Below, one piece after another: positions 20,554-31,366 of a stretch of 64,000 nt of DNA. Origin of the DNA: Axinella damicornis (Eukaryota > Porifera > Demospongiae > Axinellida > Axinellidae); the NCBI GenBank assembly GCA_963931865.1, contig OZ007516.1:11954613-12018612 (forward strand), in the 5' to 3' direction. Position numbers and translations under genes: made by a program. Below the pieces are notes generated by a model that did no database searches, was not told the origin of the DNA, and worked only from the letters and a program-made list of their open reading frames with translations. Within the stretch, counting starts at the first letter, position 1. Every line of letters begins with the position of its first letter.

Positions 20554-22714
20554 GTTGAGGCATCGTCTCCTTGTCAAAGGTCACGTGCAGATTAAATGAG
20601 CTTCAACGAGTGTGGCTGTGACTGAATCTTTGTGTGGCTTTGAGGATCCATGACTTGTACTGTTTCTTGGGAAAGCACCTTTGTTTAATTGAGTATGCTG
20701 CCTGCTTGAAGGAGCAGTTGTCATCCATGATTGTAGTCATTATTATAGCTCAGAAATCGAACTTCAGCAGGCTAATGTAAGTAAATTGAGCGTTGCAATC
20801 ATGAGGAGTTATTTCCAGGTGTGCGAGACGGCCACTGGTCTTTGTTTGCTGGACCAGCTCACTCATTGTCTGTTGCCGTTTACGGGATCGACGGTTCACA
20901 AGGTGAGTTGTCCGGTTTGCTTGTAAGAAGTGTCTTGGTCTCTACGAAGAGTAATATTTTGAATAGCATGTGACTGATTTGTAACCCACGTGACATTTAC
21001 CACAAAAGTAGGAGTGTCCTTCGTTTATCACATGAATGATGACGCGCTGGAAGTCAACGGTTTAATCCCCCAAATGTTACCAGGCTCTCTTCTCCCTTCC
21101 GAGAACGAGAGCCTGGGAACGAGGCTAGTATGGTTGAGGGGTTAGGTTACCTCCCAACCATATGTAACATATAGGTAATGTGTGATTTTTGGTGCCCTCT
21201 AACTAAACATCTTTTAGGCTTCAAGCTTGGAGGCTTTACTAACCAGAAGTGCTCGGCAGAGCATGTATCGCGTGTGCTACTTTGACATGAGGCCTACCAC
21301 CAATTTTTAGTACAGCATGGCCCACCTCTGACGCTTCTATCGTGAATTAACTAAGCCTTCAACAAGGCCTTCATTGCTGAAACTCCATGGACAGACAGAC
21401 AGACAAACCGATCACTACCCCTGCTGCTTGCATGCGCACGGGGTAACTACCCAAATGTCTACATGCTCCGAAACAAAATCAGATTAATTGCCAGCTCCCC
21501 TCAGATAAATTATGTTTGGTGGACTCTATTTGGACAAAGCTCATTGCAGCTGGTTGTGGCAATGTAACAATGGGGATGCCATGGCAATAATCTTTGCTCA
21601 TATAATGACTTCAAAGAGGTAGCTACATGTGGACGTCGACGTGTATGTGTCCAGAGGGTTTGAAGGAACAGAGAGCATTGAACCATTCACTTCATCCTCC
21701 ATGCAATACTCTGGAACCTACGTACCTGGAATTTATATCATGGCAGTTAGTGCTGCATGGCTTGCTTATACAGTATAGCTAACCTGAGGGGCGCAGCTAG
21801 TCCTCCGCGCCTGGGTTCGAGGCTAGAGGGTGAGCGGCTGTATCAGACACATATATCTGGGGTGTGGCATCACGCTGCTTTGAGGCCATGCATGATCGGG
21901 TGTGGGAGCAACTCTGCAACACACTCCTTGAGGGTCGTGACTTGGGAATATGTGGTTGGGCATTCACTATGGCATGAAGGCTGAAAGTACGACTCATTGT
22001 AAGTGACATTAACCTACGTAATGCGTGTCCCTCATGTACTCTTGAAAAGCTAAACTTATCTCACAGACAATCCTTGCAATTTCTGGCAGTACCACTGTTC
22101 TCGTTAAAACCACGGAACGGGGCGCCCCACCGCCCTATACTATCTGCAATGCAGCCGGCCATCGATCTCACACGCGTTGCACACATATAGGTAAATGAGA
22201 AGAGATTTACTTGAGGCACCACGTGTTCATGATGCCAGAAAAATGCCTCGCTCGGAGTTGTCGAACTCTGATGGCTCTGTAACACAAAGCAAGCACAAGA
22301 TCGGCTATAATCTTGGAAGACGGATTATCCATGGCACATTCCAGTGTATGACAGTTCTGAGTCAACCATTGTTGGTCTCTGTTTGCAAAAATCCTAGCGA
22401 GAACACTGCTGTACGTACTTGTACCAGAAAGAACATCTCAGACCCTGGTCGTATAGAAATGTGCACTTATGTAATCTTGTAAATAAAGCTGATTGCACAA
22501 GGGTGTAATATATGCATGCCCAAATAGCTATAGGTATGCACTTCTGGTTTAGTACCTAATCATTACACTCCTGGTAGGAGAAAGATTGGGCCGCATAATG
22601 TCCGAGAAAAGAACGACTGCTCTACAAAGAAGAAAACACCTGAATTCCTGAATTTATGGTATCCCCAATGTGTCCTCTATTTAGAGGTTTCACTCAGCTG
22701 ACTGTATACCTAAA
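20554..22714. other. mostly gene-free; partial MITE and a polyadenylation signal
   Basis: 21082-21127 is a truncated TAGCCTCGTTCCCAGG-family element. An open frame at 22195-22482 is followed at once by AATAAA (22481-22486), a possible 3' end, but the encoded sequence (GRRIIHGTFQCMTVLSQ) is not recognised. Nothing else convincing. Confidence 0.35.
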
Positions 22715-22823
22715 TGACGTGGATATTGGTCTGGCAGGAAATACATACTTGGGTATAGTTAACGGCCACACATGCACATTCAGCACTAGTCCTAACCAAT
22801 TGCCAGACCGATAACCACTCATT
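22715..22823. mobile_element. second, diverged copy of the GTGGATATTGGTC MITE
   Basis: GACGTGGATATTGGTCTGGC at the left and GCCAGACCGATAACCACTC at the right repeat the ends of the element at 10623-10760. The centre is different. Confidence 0.75.
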
Positions 22824-22868
22824 TCAATCTTCCTTGTTTATATGGTATCATGGGTCTCTCTCCCACAG

Positions 22869-23640
22869 GACTCTTGCAGAGTGTTTGGAGCTGCTACATG
22901 TAGAGAAGCAGCTGCAGTGTGCCATCTGTCTGGAGACCTACCGTGACCCCATGGCCCTGGCCTGCCTGCACATCTACTGCCGAGAGTACATCCACTATAG
23001 CTGCTACTGGGACAGCAGAGGGACCAGGAGGTGGAGTGCCCCCAGTGCCGCAGCATTGGCTCCGTGACTGGAAATGACACCTCCAACCATTTTCTTTATC
23101 AATGGCCTCATCGAAGTTCACGAACGAGGGGAGAGCATTGAAATCGCCTCTCATACCTGCAATGGAAAACTGACATCTTTCTGCCACACCTGTAGGTTCA
23201 TCTCTACCAGCTGCAACACTGCCCACAAGAGAATGAAGGCATTCACATGCCAGACATGCTCCAAGACGAGGCAAGGGGCACTGACCCAACTAGTGTGTAC
23301 GGGGCAAGTCTTGATAACAAACTGTGACAAATGGTTGGAAAACCTTGAAGTCCGAGTCAAACACTTGTACTCTGGCATCGAAATAATACACTTGGTGGTT
23401 GCGGTATTTGACACTTACACGAACAGCAAACTCTCCATCTTTATTCCCAATTGACTTCACCAGCTCACCACATCTACTCAATATGAACTTCCACCCATAG
23501 TGATGGTGCAGACCAGCTCAATGTAGTCGATTGGGGGAAACACCAGGTGCTGGTGTTCACTGCTGATGGCCACTGCCTGCATCACATTGGCCGGAAGGGT
23601 GGGCCAAGGGTGAACTGAAGATCAGTGGTCCACGTAGACT
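22869..23640 (+). pseudogene. TRIM-NHL relic (RING, B-box, NHL pieces)
   Basis: After an acceptor CTCCCACAG the frame reads LLHVEKQLQCAICLETYRDP, MALACLHIYCREYIHYSC: a C3HC4 RING start whose expected second Cys after C-R-E is Tyr. The frame then shifts; the last pair CPQCRS lies in another phase at 23034-23055. A B-box-like HTCNGKLTSFCHTC follows in the third phase at 23150-23190. VLVFTADGHCLHHIGRKGG at 23545-23605 is an NHL blade. TRIM-NHL proteins are ubiquitin ligases or RNA regulators; this copy has at least two frameshifts and several stops and a damaged zinc site, so it is a pseudogene. Confidence 0.7.
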
Positions 23641-24056
23641 CTGTGTGTATGCAATTATTATCTGAAACAAACACAAACCCGTCTTTGTCTGTGGCTATGC
23701 TCAAGAGCCCCAAAGTTCACTTTCACCCCATGGATCCCAAAAGAGTAGACGAACTGTCATAAGTGTGGGAAACAAATACGACCGCTCATTCATAACTACA
23801 ACACACAGTATCCACTGAACAAACACAGTAACTTGCAACTCCCAGCTAGCTTAGGCTTCAAGTGTGAAGGCCGTTTCCATGGCCATACTCATGCGCATGT
23901 GCTAATTTCATGGTCAGGACAAGCAACCTGAATCCTCAGTATTATGACATGCATTTCGGAATGGAATGGAATTTGTTGAGTGTTTAGGAGGAAGATACGA
24001 TGTACTTGATAGTATAACAATTATACATGTACATGTAGTAGTTAGCCAACCTCCCA

Positions 24057-24152
24057 TAGCCTCATTCGCAGGCCTTCTCTCACCCCAGGCGTTTGTCGTT
24101 TGCAATACTAATGCGACAAACTCTGGGGTGAGAAGGTCTGGGAACGAGACTA
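24057..24152. mobile_element. foldback MITE (TAGCCTCGTTCCCAGG family)
   Basis: TAGCCTCATTCGCAGGCCTT pairs with AAGGTCTGGGAACGAGACTA; inner arms CTCACCCCAG(G)CGTTTGTCG and GCGACAAACTCTGGGGTGAG match closely. Confidence 0.85.
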
Positions 24153-24646
24153 CGTATTTTCCCATAAAATTAATGTGTTAGCTTGATGATGTTTATCCGT
24201 GTGATTATTTTTTTGTATAATTATAGTGACATCTTAATTTGTGACATTTATCGTTAATACACCGCAATGCAACCCTATAGCCTTGTTCCAAGGCTTGCTG
24301 GGCCTGGATAAAATAAGACTTTAGTACGTAATGCATGCATGTGTCCAAATGAAAGAACTTCTGCATGTGTATGTGTCTCGATCTGCATGATCGACAGCAT
24401 GCATGATCGATGTGACCCCAAGCATTACATTGTGACTAGTACAGTATGGGGCAAGGCCTATAGGAACGAGCTATTAGTACTAATTATGAACATGCAAGAG
24501 AGCGAACCATGCAAGCTATAATATTATAGAGGTGATCGATCATGATGAACAATCCACTTGCTAGGATTGCATACCTAATTGGCCTGGGAATGATCAGACA
24601 TGCACTTGAGTTCAGGATATTCTGGATTCTAGGTCTTGACCAGCAT

Positions 24647-24722
24647 AGTCTTGTTCCCAGACCGTTCCCCCAGTGTGCATAAAATTGGTTCCAGTAAAAG
24701 CATAGGTCTGGGACCGAGACTA
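24647..24722. mobile_element. small foldback MITE
   Basis: TAGTCTTGTTCCCAGACC at the left pairs with GGTCTGGGACCGAGACTA at the right; about 76 bp. Confidence 0.75.
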
Positions 24723-24963
24723 TATACTATATACACCCCTGTAGGTAACATCTAAAAGACACGCGAGCAAGAATTTATTACATGTACACAAAAGATGAAA
24801 AACTTGAGCTGTGACCACGCGTCGATGAAAAACCATGTCTACATAGTCATTACTGTCACCTAGAAAATACTTCTCTGTCCAACTGGATGACTCCTTTCTT
24901 TGTGGAAGACAGGTCACTTCATCTACATGTACAAAGACAGAGTGAGTGAGAGATGTAATTGAG

Positions 24964-25470
24964 TAGGCCTGCACGATATCATTTTTTTTTTACCCCACAG
25001 TATATCATCACGCATGATGCCACGATATTACTAAATATCGTACGAAAGTAGCCATATAGCTTGGCAAGGGCAGAGGTAAGGCAAGGTCTAACTAGTAAAA
25101 GCACAATCTGGCTGTAAAGATTACCGTCCTTACGCTAGCGCTGAGACTTGCATACGCACGCGGCATTTCGGGTGGTCAGGTGATCGTGGTTTGCCTTTCT
25201 CGTCTGCTTCGACGCCAAAGTCGCTCCAAACAGCAGTAGCAGCTTCATTTATTAACGAGATCTCGGCTTCGCCTGCAGCAGAATCACCAGGCTCTGTAGA
25301 ACCATCGCGTGTACGTCGCTCATCGCTATACTGATCGACAAAGTTGCCTCGTGCACTTACCGTATGTCATCATTATCCGTTTTTTGAAAATACCGTTCAC
25401 GTCCAAAAAACGTACCGCCATGCACGCATACCGTCGATAACAGTAAATATCGCCATACCGTGCAGGCCTA
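24964..25470. mobile_element. non-autonomous hAT-like transposon, 507 bp
   Basis: Ends TAGGCCTGCACGATAT and CCGTGCAGGCCTA are inverted, and TAATTGAG is duplicated exactly at 24956-24963 and 25471-25478, the 8-bp signature of hAT insertion. The interior has many ATCGTA/TACCGT words and no transposase frame. Confidence 0.85.
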
Positions 25471-25478
25471 TAATTGAG

Positions 25479-26211
25479 TGTGTGATGTATGGGTTGCTAA
25501 GTGAGGAGGAAATGTGGTACCAAATCAGTACCCACATGAGAGCAATTTGGTGTCACTGAATTGGTGCCAAGCACTGCCAACAGGGAGAGGATTCCACTTG
25601 GAGTAAGTGGAGTAGTTCCTTGAACATGAATACGTACTACCATTCCCAAGTGGTTCTTATAAACATGATGAATAATACCGCATAGTCTACTCAGATGGGT
25701 AAGGCGTAACCTCTAGTAGGGGATCTTCCTTACACCCATTTCCCTTACTGCAACATAGCCACGGAATCCTCCCAAAAATGTAACAGACCGCCAACTCTCA
25801 TAGTTTAGCTGTGAGACTCAATTCAGTCTCACAGATGAAATTCATAAGTATAGTACCATTTCTCAGAGATATAGCCTAAACTATATTGGGCCTTATGGAC
25901 ACAAACCCCAAATCTCACCTTTTGTACAGTCTGAGGTTGGCAGAACTAATGTTCTACGTTTTCTGGCCATATATAATTATAGCACGCCTGCCTTGCGGGG
26001 TAATCGATCATTTTCGCTAGATACATGTTAGCACTACTACTAACACACGTACATGTACTTAGCACTAGTACTGATGACACACTGAAGGAGGTATCTGGAG
26101 AATCTCCAGATCCCTCATTCAGTATGTCATTAATCAATCTAATTTGAAAACGTAGTTGGAGGAGGGCCGACATCCCCCTACATGGTGTGCTGCATGTAAC
26201 ATCCTGCCCCC
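25479..26211. other. no gene seen
   Basis: Ordinary AT-rich spacer. TGAGACTCAATTCAGTCTCA (25812-25831) is a short palindrome. Confidence 0.4.
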
Positions 26212-26301
26212 TAGCCTCGTCCCCAGCCCCCCACCCAGCTTTCCATCGCTTGTAGTACTGCAAGCGATGGAAAGCTGGGTGGGGGCCTGGTAATGAGGTT
26301 A
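26212..26301. mobile_element. foldback MITE (TAGCCTCGTTCCCAGG family)
   Basis: TAGCCTCGTCCCCAGCCCC pairs with GGGGCCTGGTAATGAGGTTA; inner arms CCACCCAGCTTTCCATCGCT and AGCGATGGAAAGCTGGGTGG are perfect. CCTGCCCC and CCTGCCTC flank it. Confidence 0.85.
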
Positions 26302-26979
26302 CCTGCCTCCACTTGATGAAGCCCTGATTCCTCTCCCTGTACTGTAGATCTCTCAATGCATTCACTGTTGCTTGTCATAATGAGATTATGAGAACAGTTA
26401 CTCCTAGCCCCCCCCCCCCCCCCCCTAGATTTTGTCACTTGCAGTATGGAGAAGTGGGAACACGATTTAATCGACCAATGGCAAATATTTCAGAACGAGA
26501 ATTAGGTCAACGTTTTGCATGTTGTTCAGCCTTCTACGCTTTCAATGCTTGCTGTGTACCTGCTACCTAGATACATGTGGTTAGTTACCTGGTACCTTTG
26601 CTCTTCTTGCTATTATGAGCCCCAGTATGCTCAGTATTTCAAGTCTTTGTACCAGTCTTTCTACCCTGACATCACTCACGTGAGAACATGTGTCAGGCCC
26701 TCTCCCACTTAAGCGATGGAAATGTGGGACGGGCCTGGGAATGAGGCTAACATGTATCTGTTAGTACTCACCATAATCACGTCTAATAGTTAGTTGTTCT
26801 TCATGTGCTGGGTCAATGCAGTCCATGAAAAGATAGTATCACAGCCACATGGCCAAGGCCAAGCACCTGGATGAACAGATCTGTGTATGTGTGTGTGTGT
26901 GTGTGTATGTGGAGGGTGTGGGTGTGTGAGTGTGAGTGTGTGTTGTGTTAACATATGTATGTGATGTGTATGTGTGTGT

Positions 26980-27430
26980 CAGGGGGGAGGGTAGTGGTGG
27001 TGATGGTGTGGGGGGAGGGTAGTGGTGGTGATGGTGTGGGGGGAGGGTAGTGGTGGTGATGGTGTGGGGGGAGGGTAGTGGTGGTGATGGTGTGGGGGGA
27101 GGGTAGTGGTGGTGATGGTGTGGGGGGAGGGTAGTGGTGGTGATGGTGTGAGGGGGGAGGGTAGTGGTGGTGATGGTGTGGGGGGAGGGTAGTGGTGGTG
27201 ATGGTGTGGGGGGAGGGTAGTGGTGGTGATGGTGTGGGGGGAGGGTAGTGGTGGTGATGGTGTGAGGGGGGAGGGTAGTGGTGGTGATGGTGTGGGGGGA
27301 GGGTAGTGGTGGTGATGGTGTGGGGGGAGGGTAGTGGTGGTGATGGTGTGAGGGGGGAGGGTAGTGGTGGTGATGGTGTGAGGGGGGAGGGTAGTGGTGG
27401 TGATGGTGTAAGGGGGGAGGGTAGTGGTGG
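26980..27430. repeat. 28-bp minisatellite, ~16 copies
   Basis: Units of GGGGGGAGGGTAGTGGTGGT plus GATGGTGT, with a 30-bp variant (extra GA). The minus strand stays open for about 200 codons of His/Thr/Pro repeats; this is an artefact of a purine-rich repeat lacking stop words. Confidence 0.95.
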
Positions 27431-27691
27431 TGATGGTTTGCATGTGGGTGAGGGAGGGAAGTAGTGGTGGTGCTGGTGTGTAGTGTGTGGGGGGTAGTAG
27501 TGGTGTAGTGGTGGTAATGGTCTGCATATATATGCGAGGGGGAGGGTAGCAGTGGTGGTGATGGTGTGCATACGTGAGGGGGAGGGTAGCAGTGGTGGTG
27601 ATGGTGTCTGCATGAGGAAGTGGTGATGGTGTGTCTGTGTGGGGGATTGTCTACAGTTGGCTCAGTTTATTAACACTTGTTGTCCACACAG

Positions 27692-27779
27692 GCACTTCAC
27701 AATGCATGTGAGACCATAGAGAAACACGTTCCCACACACAGATTCATTCTCATGCTCTACAGACTCATCCCCACACTCT
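27692..27779 (+). CDS. exon-like segment resembling a PIKK FAT-domain helix
   Basis: After an acceptor TTGTCCACACAG the plus strand reads ALHNACETIEKHVPTHRFILML then YRLIPTLL. The pattern P-x-[HY]-[RK]-F-[IL]-x-[LM]-[LM]-Y resembles the ATM-family FAT repeat. It is cut off by a MITE at 27780. Weak evidence, and no companion exons were seen. Confidence 0.25.
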
Positions 27780-27814
27780 TAGCCTCGTTCCCACGTGGCC
27801 TGGGAACGAGGCTA
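27780..27814. mobile_element. 35-bp minimal MITE
   Basis: TAGCCTCGTTCCCACG joined directly to CGTGGCCTGGGAACGAGGCTA-like sequence: both ends of the family with almost no interior, flanked by CCACACTC/CCACACAC. Confidence 0.85.
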
Positions 27815-27865
27815 CCACACACTATGCCCAGCACTGGGAGAGGTACATGGGAAAAAGACACTCAC

Positions 27866-28598
27866 CGTCTTCATTGCACCAGCTGGCTTCCTGGCACAGA
27901 TGTCTGTGACCTCTGACGTGTAGTATGGCCTCACGAACAAACCACTGACATCCCCGGACGGTGGACCCTCTCTGGAAAAATCCGCCTCCAATGACAGCAG
28001 GAAGTGGTCGTTGGTGCCCACTGTATTGCGGAAGATTGACTCTGGAGGCAGGTCTGCGAAGAGCAAATCAGGGATGACGTCTCGCAATGAGAGCCTGTTG
28101 TCATTGGCAAGAATGCTGAGGTTTTAAACGCCTCCTGCAAGCACTCACACAGGGGAACAAAGAAGTAGCTCGAGGAGGAGTCCTGGATCATGCTGAGCTG
28201 GGTGCTTGTGGATGAGCTGTGATGGAGCACTTCCCACGAAGACGCTTCATGTTGCTCGGACAAGCGGTGCAGTTGAGGGGTACTCGTACTCTGAGGGGAG
28301 AGGAGGTCAACAACCGGTGATGGCTTCTGACTCGTGTTGAGAGCACCATTTGGTTGATGTTGTGGTGGGGACGTCTGTAATCCGTTCTGCTGAGGAAGCT
28401 CTATCCTAGGGGAAAGCAGTCGAGTTGGATGACCAGGAGATTGAGGGGTGCTAATCTGAATGGACTCCGTTCCGGCCTCCCTTGGTAAGTCACTGTCAAA
28501 AGTAGAGGTAGCCCACTCCTCTCCCAGAGGTACGAATATCCAATATCTCGTGGCGTTTGCTCGGCATCCAGCAGGTTTGGGTACACGTGCTCCAGAAG
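27866..28598 (-). CDS. minus-strand coding segments, unrecognised Pro/Ser/Gln-rich protein
   Basis: An acceptor at 28599 (CTCTCACAG) begins a segment. One frame reads through RYWIFVPLGEEW and a Ser/Pro/Gln-rich linker (TPQSPGHPTRLLSPRIEL) to YFFVPL near 28160. After a possible 35-nt intron, 28115-27866 continues as ILANDNRLSLRDVIPDLL, FADLPPESIF and SGLFVRPYYTSEVTD, ending at an AAGACG/GTGAGT donor. At its start a second frame (LLEHVYPNLLDAEQTP) also looks coding, so the true frame there is uncertain. No family recognised. It is on the same strand as the Roc-like exons to the right and could belong to that gene. Confidence 0.4.
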
Positions 28599-28740
28599 CT
28601 GTGAGAGGGGAATAAGCAACAACATGTGAGTACCATCTACGTCGACGTTCATTTGGAGCGCCTACTGACGATGTACAACATGCAATGGAAAATAAGTAAG
28701 CACTGAATTTGGATGGAACCACAGTTCCATGTTCCATGTA

Positions 28741-28827
28741 TAGTCTCGCGTGGCCCAGACCCTTCCCGCGGCGATTAGTGGGCGGGGCGGGAGGAGGGGA
28801 GGAGGGAAGAAGGGTCTGGTGACTCTG
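28741..28827. mobile_element. small TIR element, ends AGTCTCGCGTGGCCCAGACC
   Basis: AGTCTCGCGTGGCCCAGACC and GGGTCTGGTGACTCTG are imperfect inverts. A second copy lies in opposite orientation at 29280-29364. Confidence 0.7.
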
Positions 28828-29279
28828 AACAGGATGTTGTTGGCTCTGCCGGAATGCTGGTAGAACCAACCAGATTGAAGCAGCATATAATTTGTGGCAC
28901 AATTTCCGCTTTGAGCGCGTGACTAGATTTATAGTTGACATAGCTGAGAAGATTCAAGACTGCCTCCTTAGCAGCTTCACAGCTAGGCTACAAGCAGTTG
29001 ATGTCCAAACAAAGCGAAGATAATTTGCGTGCGATACCGATGTCTCCGTGAGTCTCCACACGGGTTCTGGAATGTCTCACTGTTAGGTCTCCTTCGCATC
29101 TTACTACTCTTCGGCAAGTCTTTGAGGCAGACGGTACAGCGCTCTTCCTTGATAGCCATGGCTCTAGCTGTGTGCTCGATTAACTACTAGTATGGTATAC
29201 TTGAGTAAGTCACGTGCAATATTACATTTACGGAAGATTATTTCAATAATTACATTCCATTTTGCAACGGCATCTTGTT

Positions 29280-29364
29280 CAGAGTCACCAGACCCTTCTT
29301 CCACCCTCCCCTTTCACCCCGCCCTACTAATCGTCGCAGGAAGGGTCTGGGCCACGCGAGACTA
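29280..29364. mobile_element. small TIR element, inverted copy
   Basis: CAGAGTCACCAGACCCTTC at the left and GGGCCACGCGAGACTA at the right; reverse complement of the element at 28741-28827. Confidence 0.7.
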
Positions 29365-29520
29365 TTCCATGTAATAGTTGTACCATGGCTTGCTAGGTTT
29401 GATGTATTCCCGAGGGCGAAGCAGGAGGGAATACATAAACTGCATGAAGGGTACAAATCCCATAAACCATAGACCATGACAGCTGACTTGTACCATAGTG
29501 TCAATTAGTGTCAACGATGT

Positions 29521-29657
29521 TTGCACAAGAACAACACAACTTGCGTTGCACAAGAACAACACAACTTGCGTTGTACTGTACATCCATGTACCCTAGGGTA
29601 CATGGATGTACCCTCCTTTCAAATGTCCATGCACTACAGTACAACGCAAGTTGTGTT
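29521..29657. repeat. nested perfect palindrome with flanking arms
   Basis: A perfect 32-bp palindrome spans 29579-29610, centred on CCCTAGGG. The arms ACACAACTTGCGTTGTAC (left, partly duplicated) and GTACAACGCAAGTTGTGT (right, 29638-29656) extend the foldback. Confidence 0.85.
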
Positions 29658-29784
29658 GGTAAGCTCCCGGTTCAAGATAACAACTAGCCTCGGTCCCAAG
29701 CGTCTCTCCTCAGACCCAGAAGTACTATTGGGATGATCATAAAGCCCCATGAGCACCCATGAACCAACTGGGATGATCATGAGA

Positions 29785-29970
29785 GGCAGGAGGGAGGGAG
29801 GGGAGACAGGAGGGAGGGAGGGGAGACAGGAGGGAGGGAGGTGGGAGGAGAGAAGGGAGGAGGAGAGGGAGGAGGGAAGGGAGGAGGAGAGGGAGGGGAG
29901 AGGGGAGGGGAGACTGGAAGACAGAGAGGAGGGGAGATGGGAGGAGGGGAGGAAGGAGGAGAGATGTAGG
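29785..29970. repeat. GGGAGGAGA purine tract
   Basis: Low-complexity GA-rich sequence; long frames over it are artefacts. Confidence 0.9.
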
Positions 29971-30000
29971 CTGCAACTAACATCACTCAGAGATACAGAC

Positions 30001-30771
30001 CTCGTGCATGAGGTTGAGTGGTCCCATAAAATCCTTCACACCAACACCCAGCTCTCCGAATCTTATCCATCAGCTCAGCGATGGTGTAAAATGGCCTCAG
30101 CTCTCCTTCCATTCGAGAGCTACGAAACTTGTTCTTCAGCTGTCGCACCAGAAGTTCCACATTGGAGTACATGGCTGGGACCTCCTGACTGATCATCTGA
30201 AAGCCGGGAAAGTCGAGGATGTCCTGTTGCAGTGAGTGACACTTTGCACACTCTCACCGGTTGCATTGTTGACAAAGTGGACCTTCATGATGTGTGGCAC
30301 GAATGGAATCAGATCCCCACAGGCCTCCTGCATGTCGAACGCCTCCACAGGAGGCTCGTGCGAACTCAGCATGTCTTCCTCCTGCAGCGTTCGGACACTC
30401 TGCGGCATGGAAGACATGAGGGAGAACGCACCATTGGTGGAATCAAACCTCTTGGTGTGGATCTCCAGCCACTGTACCGTTCTTCGCTTGAACTCCACTT
30501 TCTGCTCTCTCAATTTGAAGGCATCCATGCGCGTGAAGACGACAATCACCGGGATTCTCCTGACGGAGGTGGACTGTGTATCGGACAGCCATCGTACGAG
30601 CTCCTCTCTCTCCTGGCGGGCGTCGCAGACTATGATGTGCAGCGAGTTTGCACAGTTGAAGGAGAAGTAGATGCAGTGGTACTCAGGGGCTCTGCTGAAG
30701 TCCCAGAAGTCGAACGTGCACCACTTGTTGCAGAAGAAGAGATCGTTGACACGGTACTTCCACTCTGTGAC
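30001..30771 (-). pseudogene. Roc-COR (ROCO)-type GTPase fragment
   Basis: The exon 30258-30771 opens after CTCTGTAG with VTEWKYRVNDLFF, then FDFWDFSRAPEYHCIYFSF and IPVIVVFTRMDAF. These match the switch region (D-x-W-D-F) and the T/NK-x-D-type base motif of Roc GTPase domains, here TRMD. The segment 30001-30196 reads ISQEVPAMYSNVELLVRQL and FYTIAELMDKIRRAG, like the following COR domain. ROCO proteins (LRRK, MASL, DAPK relatives) are multidomain signalling GTPases. No P-loop exon was found upstream. The first segment ends in phase 1 at GTGAGA while the second is open only in phase 0, so a simple 34-nt intron fails. Either a frameshift or an unseen exon lies between. I lean to a broken gene. 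Confidence 0.5.
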
Positions 30772-30849
30772 CTACAGAGCAGGGAATGTTGGTACCAGGA
30801 GCTTATAAGCGACCAAAAGCTCCTGATGGTATACGGTAATACATGTACT

Positions 30850-30990
30850 GTCTGTTTGTCTATCTGTCTGTCTGTCTGTCTGACAGTATCTGTATGTCAA
30901 TCTACGTATGTATGTTGTATATATGTATCTATCTATCTATCTATCGATCTATCTATCTATTTATCTATGTATCTACCTATCTATCTATGT
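30850..30990. repeat. TCTG/TCTA tetranucleotide microsatellite
   Basis: (TCTG)n then (TATC)n words with interruptions. Confidence 0.95.
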
Positions 30991-31009
30991 AGCTTCAATT
31001 TTCACTTCT

Positions 31010-31310
31010 CAGGATGGGCTCTCGTGGCACCTTCGCGCTTTGCACTGCAAGTTCCAGATGTACGAGGATTGCAGGTCCCAGGGCCGCCATGAGCTTCTTC
31101 CTTGCTCAAATTTCGCTCACGAACGTAATATGTACGTACACGGAGGGGTATACTAGATCGTGGTCTCGTTCCCAAGCCGTTCGGTTTCAGGCAACGCACG
31201 GTATTGCGAGCTGAGGAGGCCAGGCCAGGAAAATAAGCAAGAAGCAAAGTGGGGGAGGGGGCATCGCCCCCCGGTGCCCCCCTCTCCTAGATCCGCCACT
31301 GCACTGAATG
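31010..31310. mobile_element. partial copy of the 13119 element family
   Basis: Shares GGGCTCTCGTGGCACCTTC and CTTTGCACTGCAAGTTCCAG with 13119-13802, and ends CTCCTAGATCCGCCACTG after a G/C-rich stretch. The left terminus is missing. Confidence 0.6.
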
Positions 31311-31366
31311 CAGCTAGGGCACTGTTGGGCAGGATTGAGCAGACCCTGTATGTACTCGGTACATGC

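Noticed and set aside
26948..27613. 221-codon minus-strand frame rich in His, Thr and Pro
   Set aside because: It is the 28-bp minisatellite read through; there are no flanking coding features or splice sites.
30232..31092. 286-codon plus-strand frame at 30232
   Set aside because: It is antisense to the Roc-like exons and runs into tetranucleotide repeats; the minus-strand reading has recognisable motifs and splice sites.
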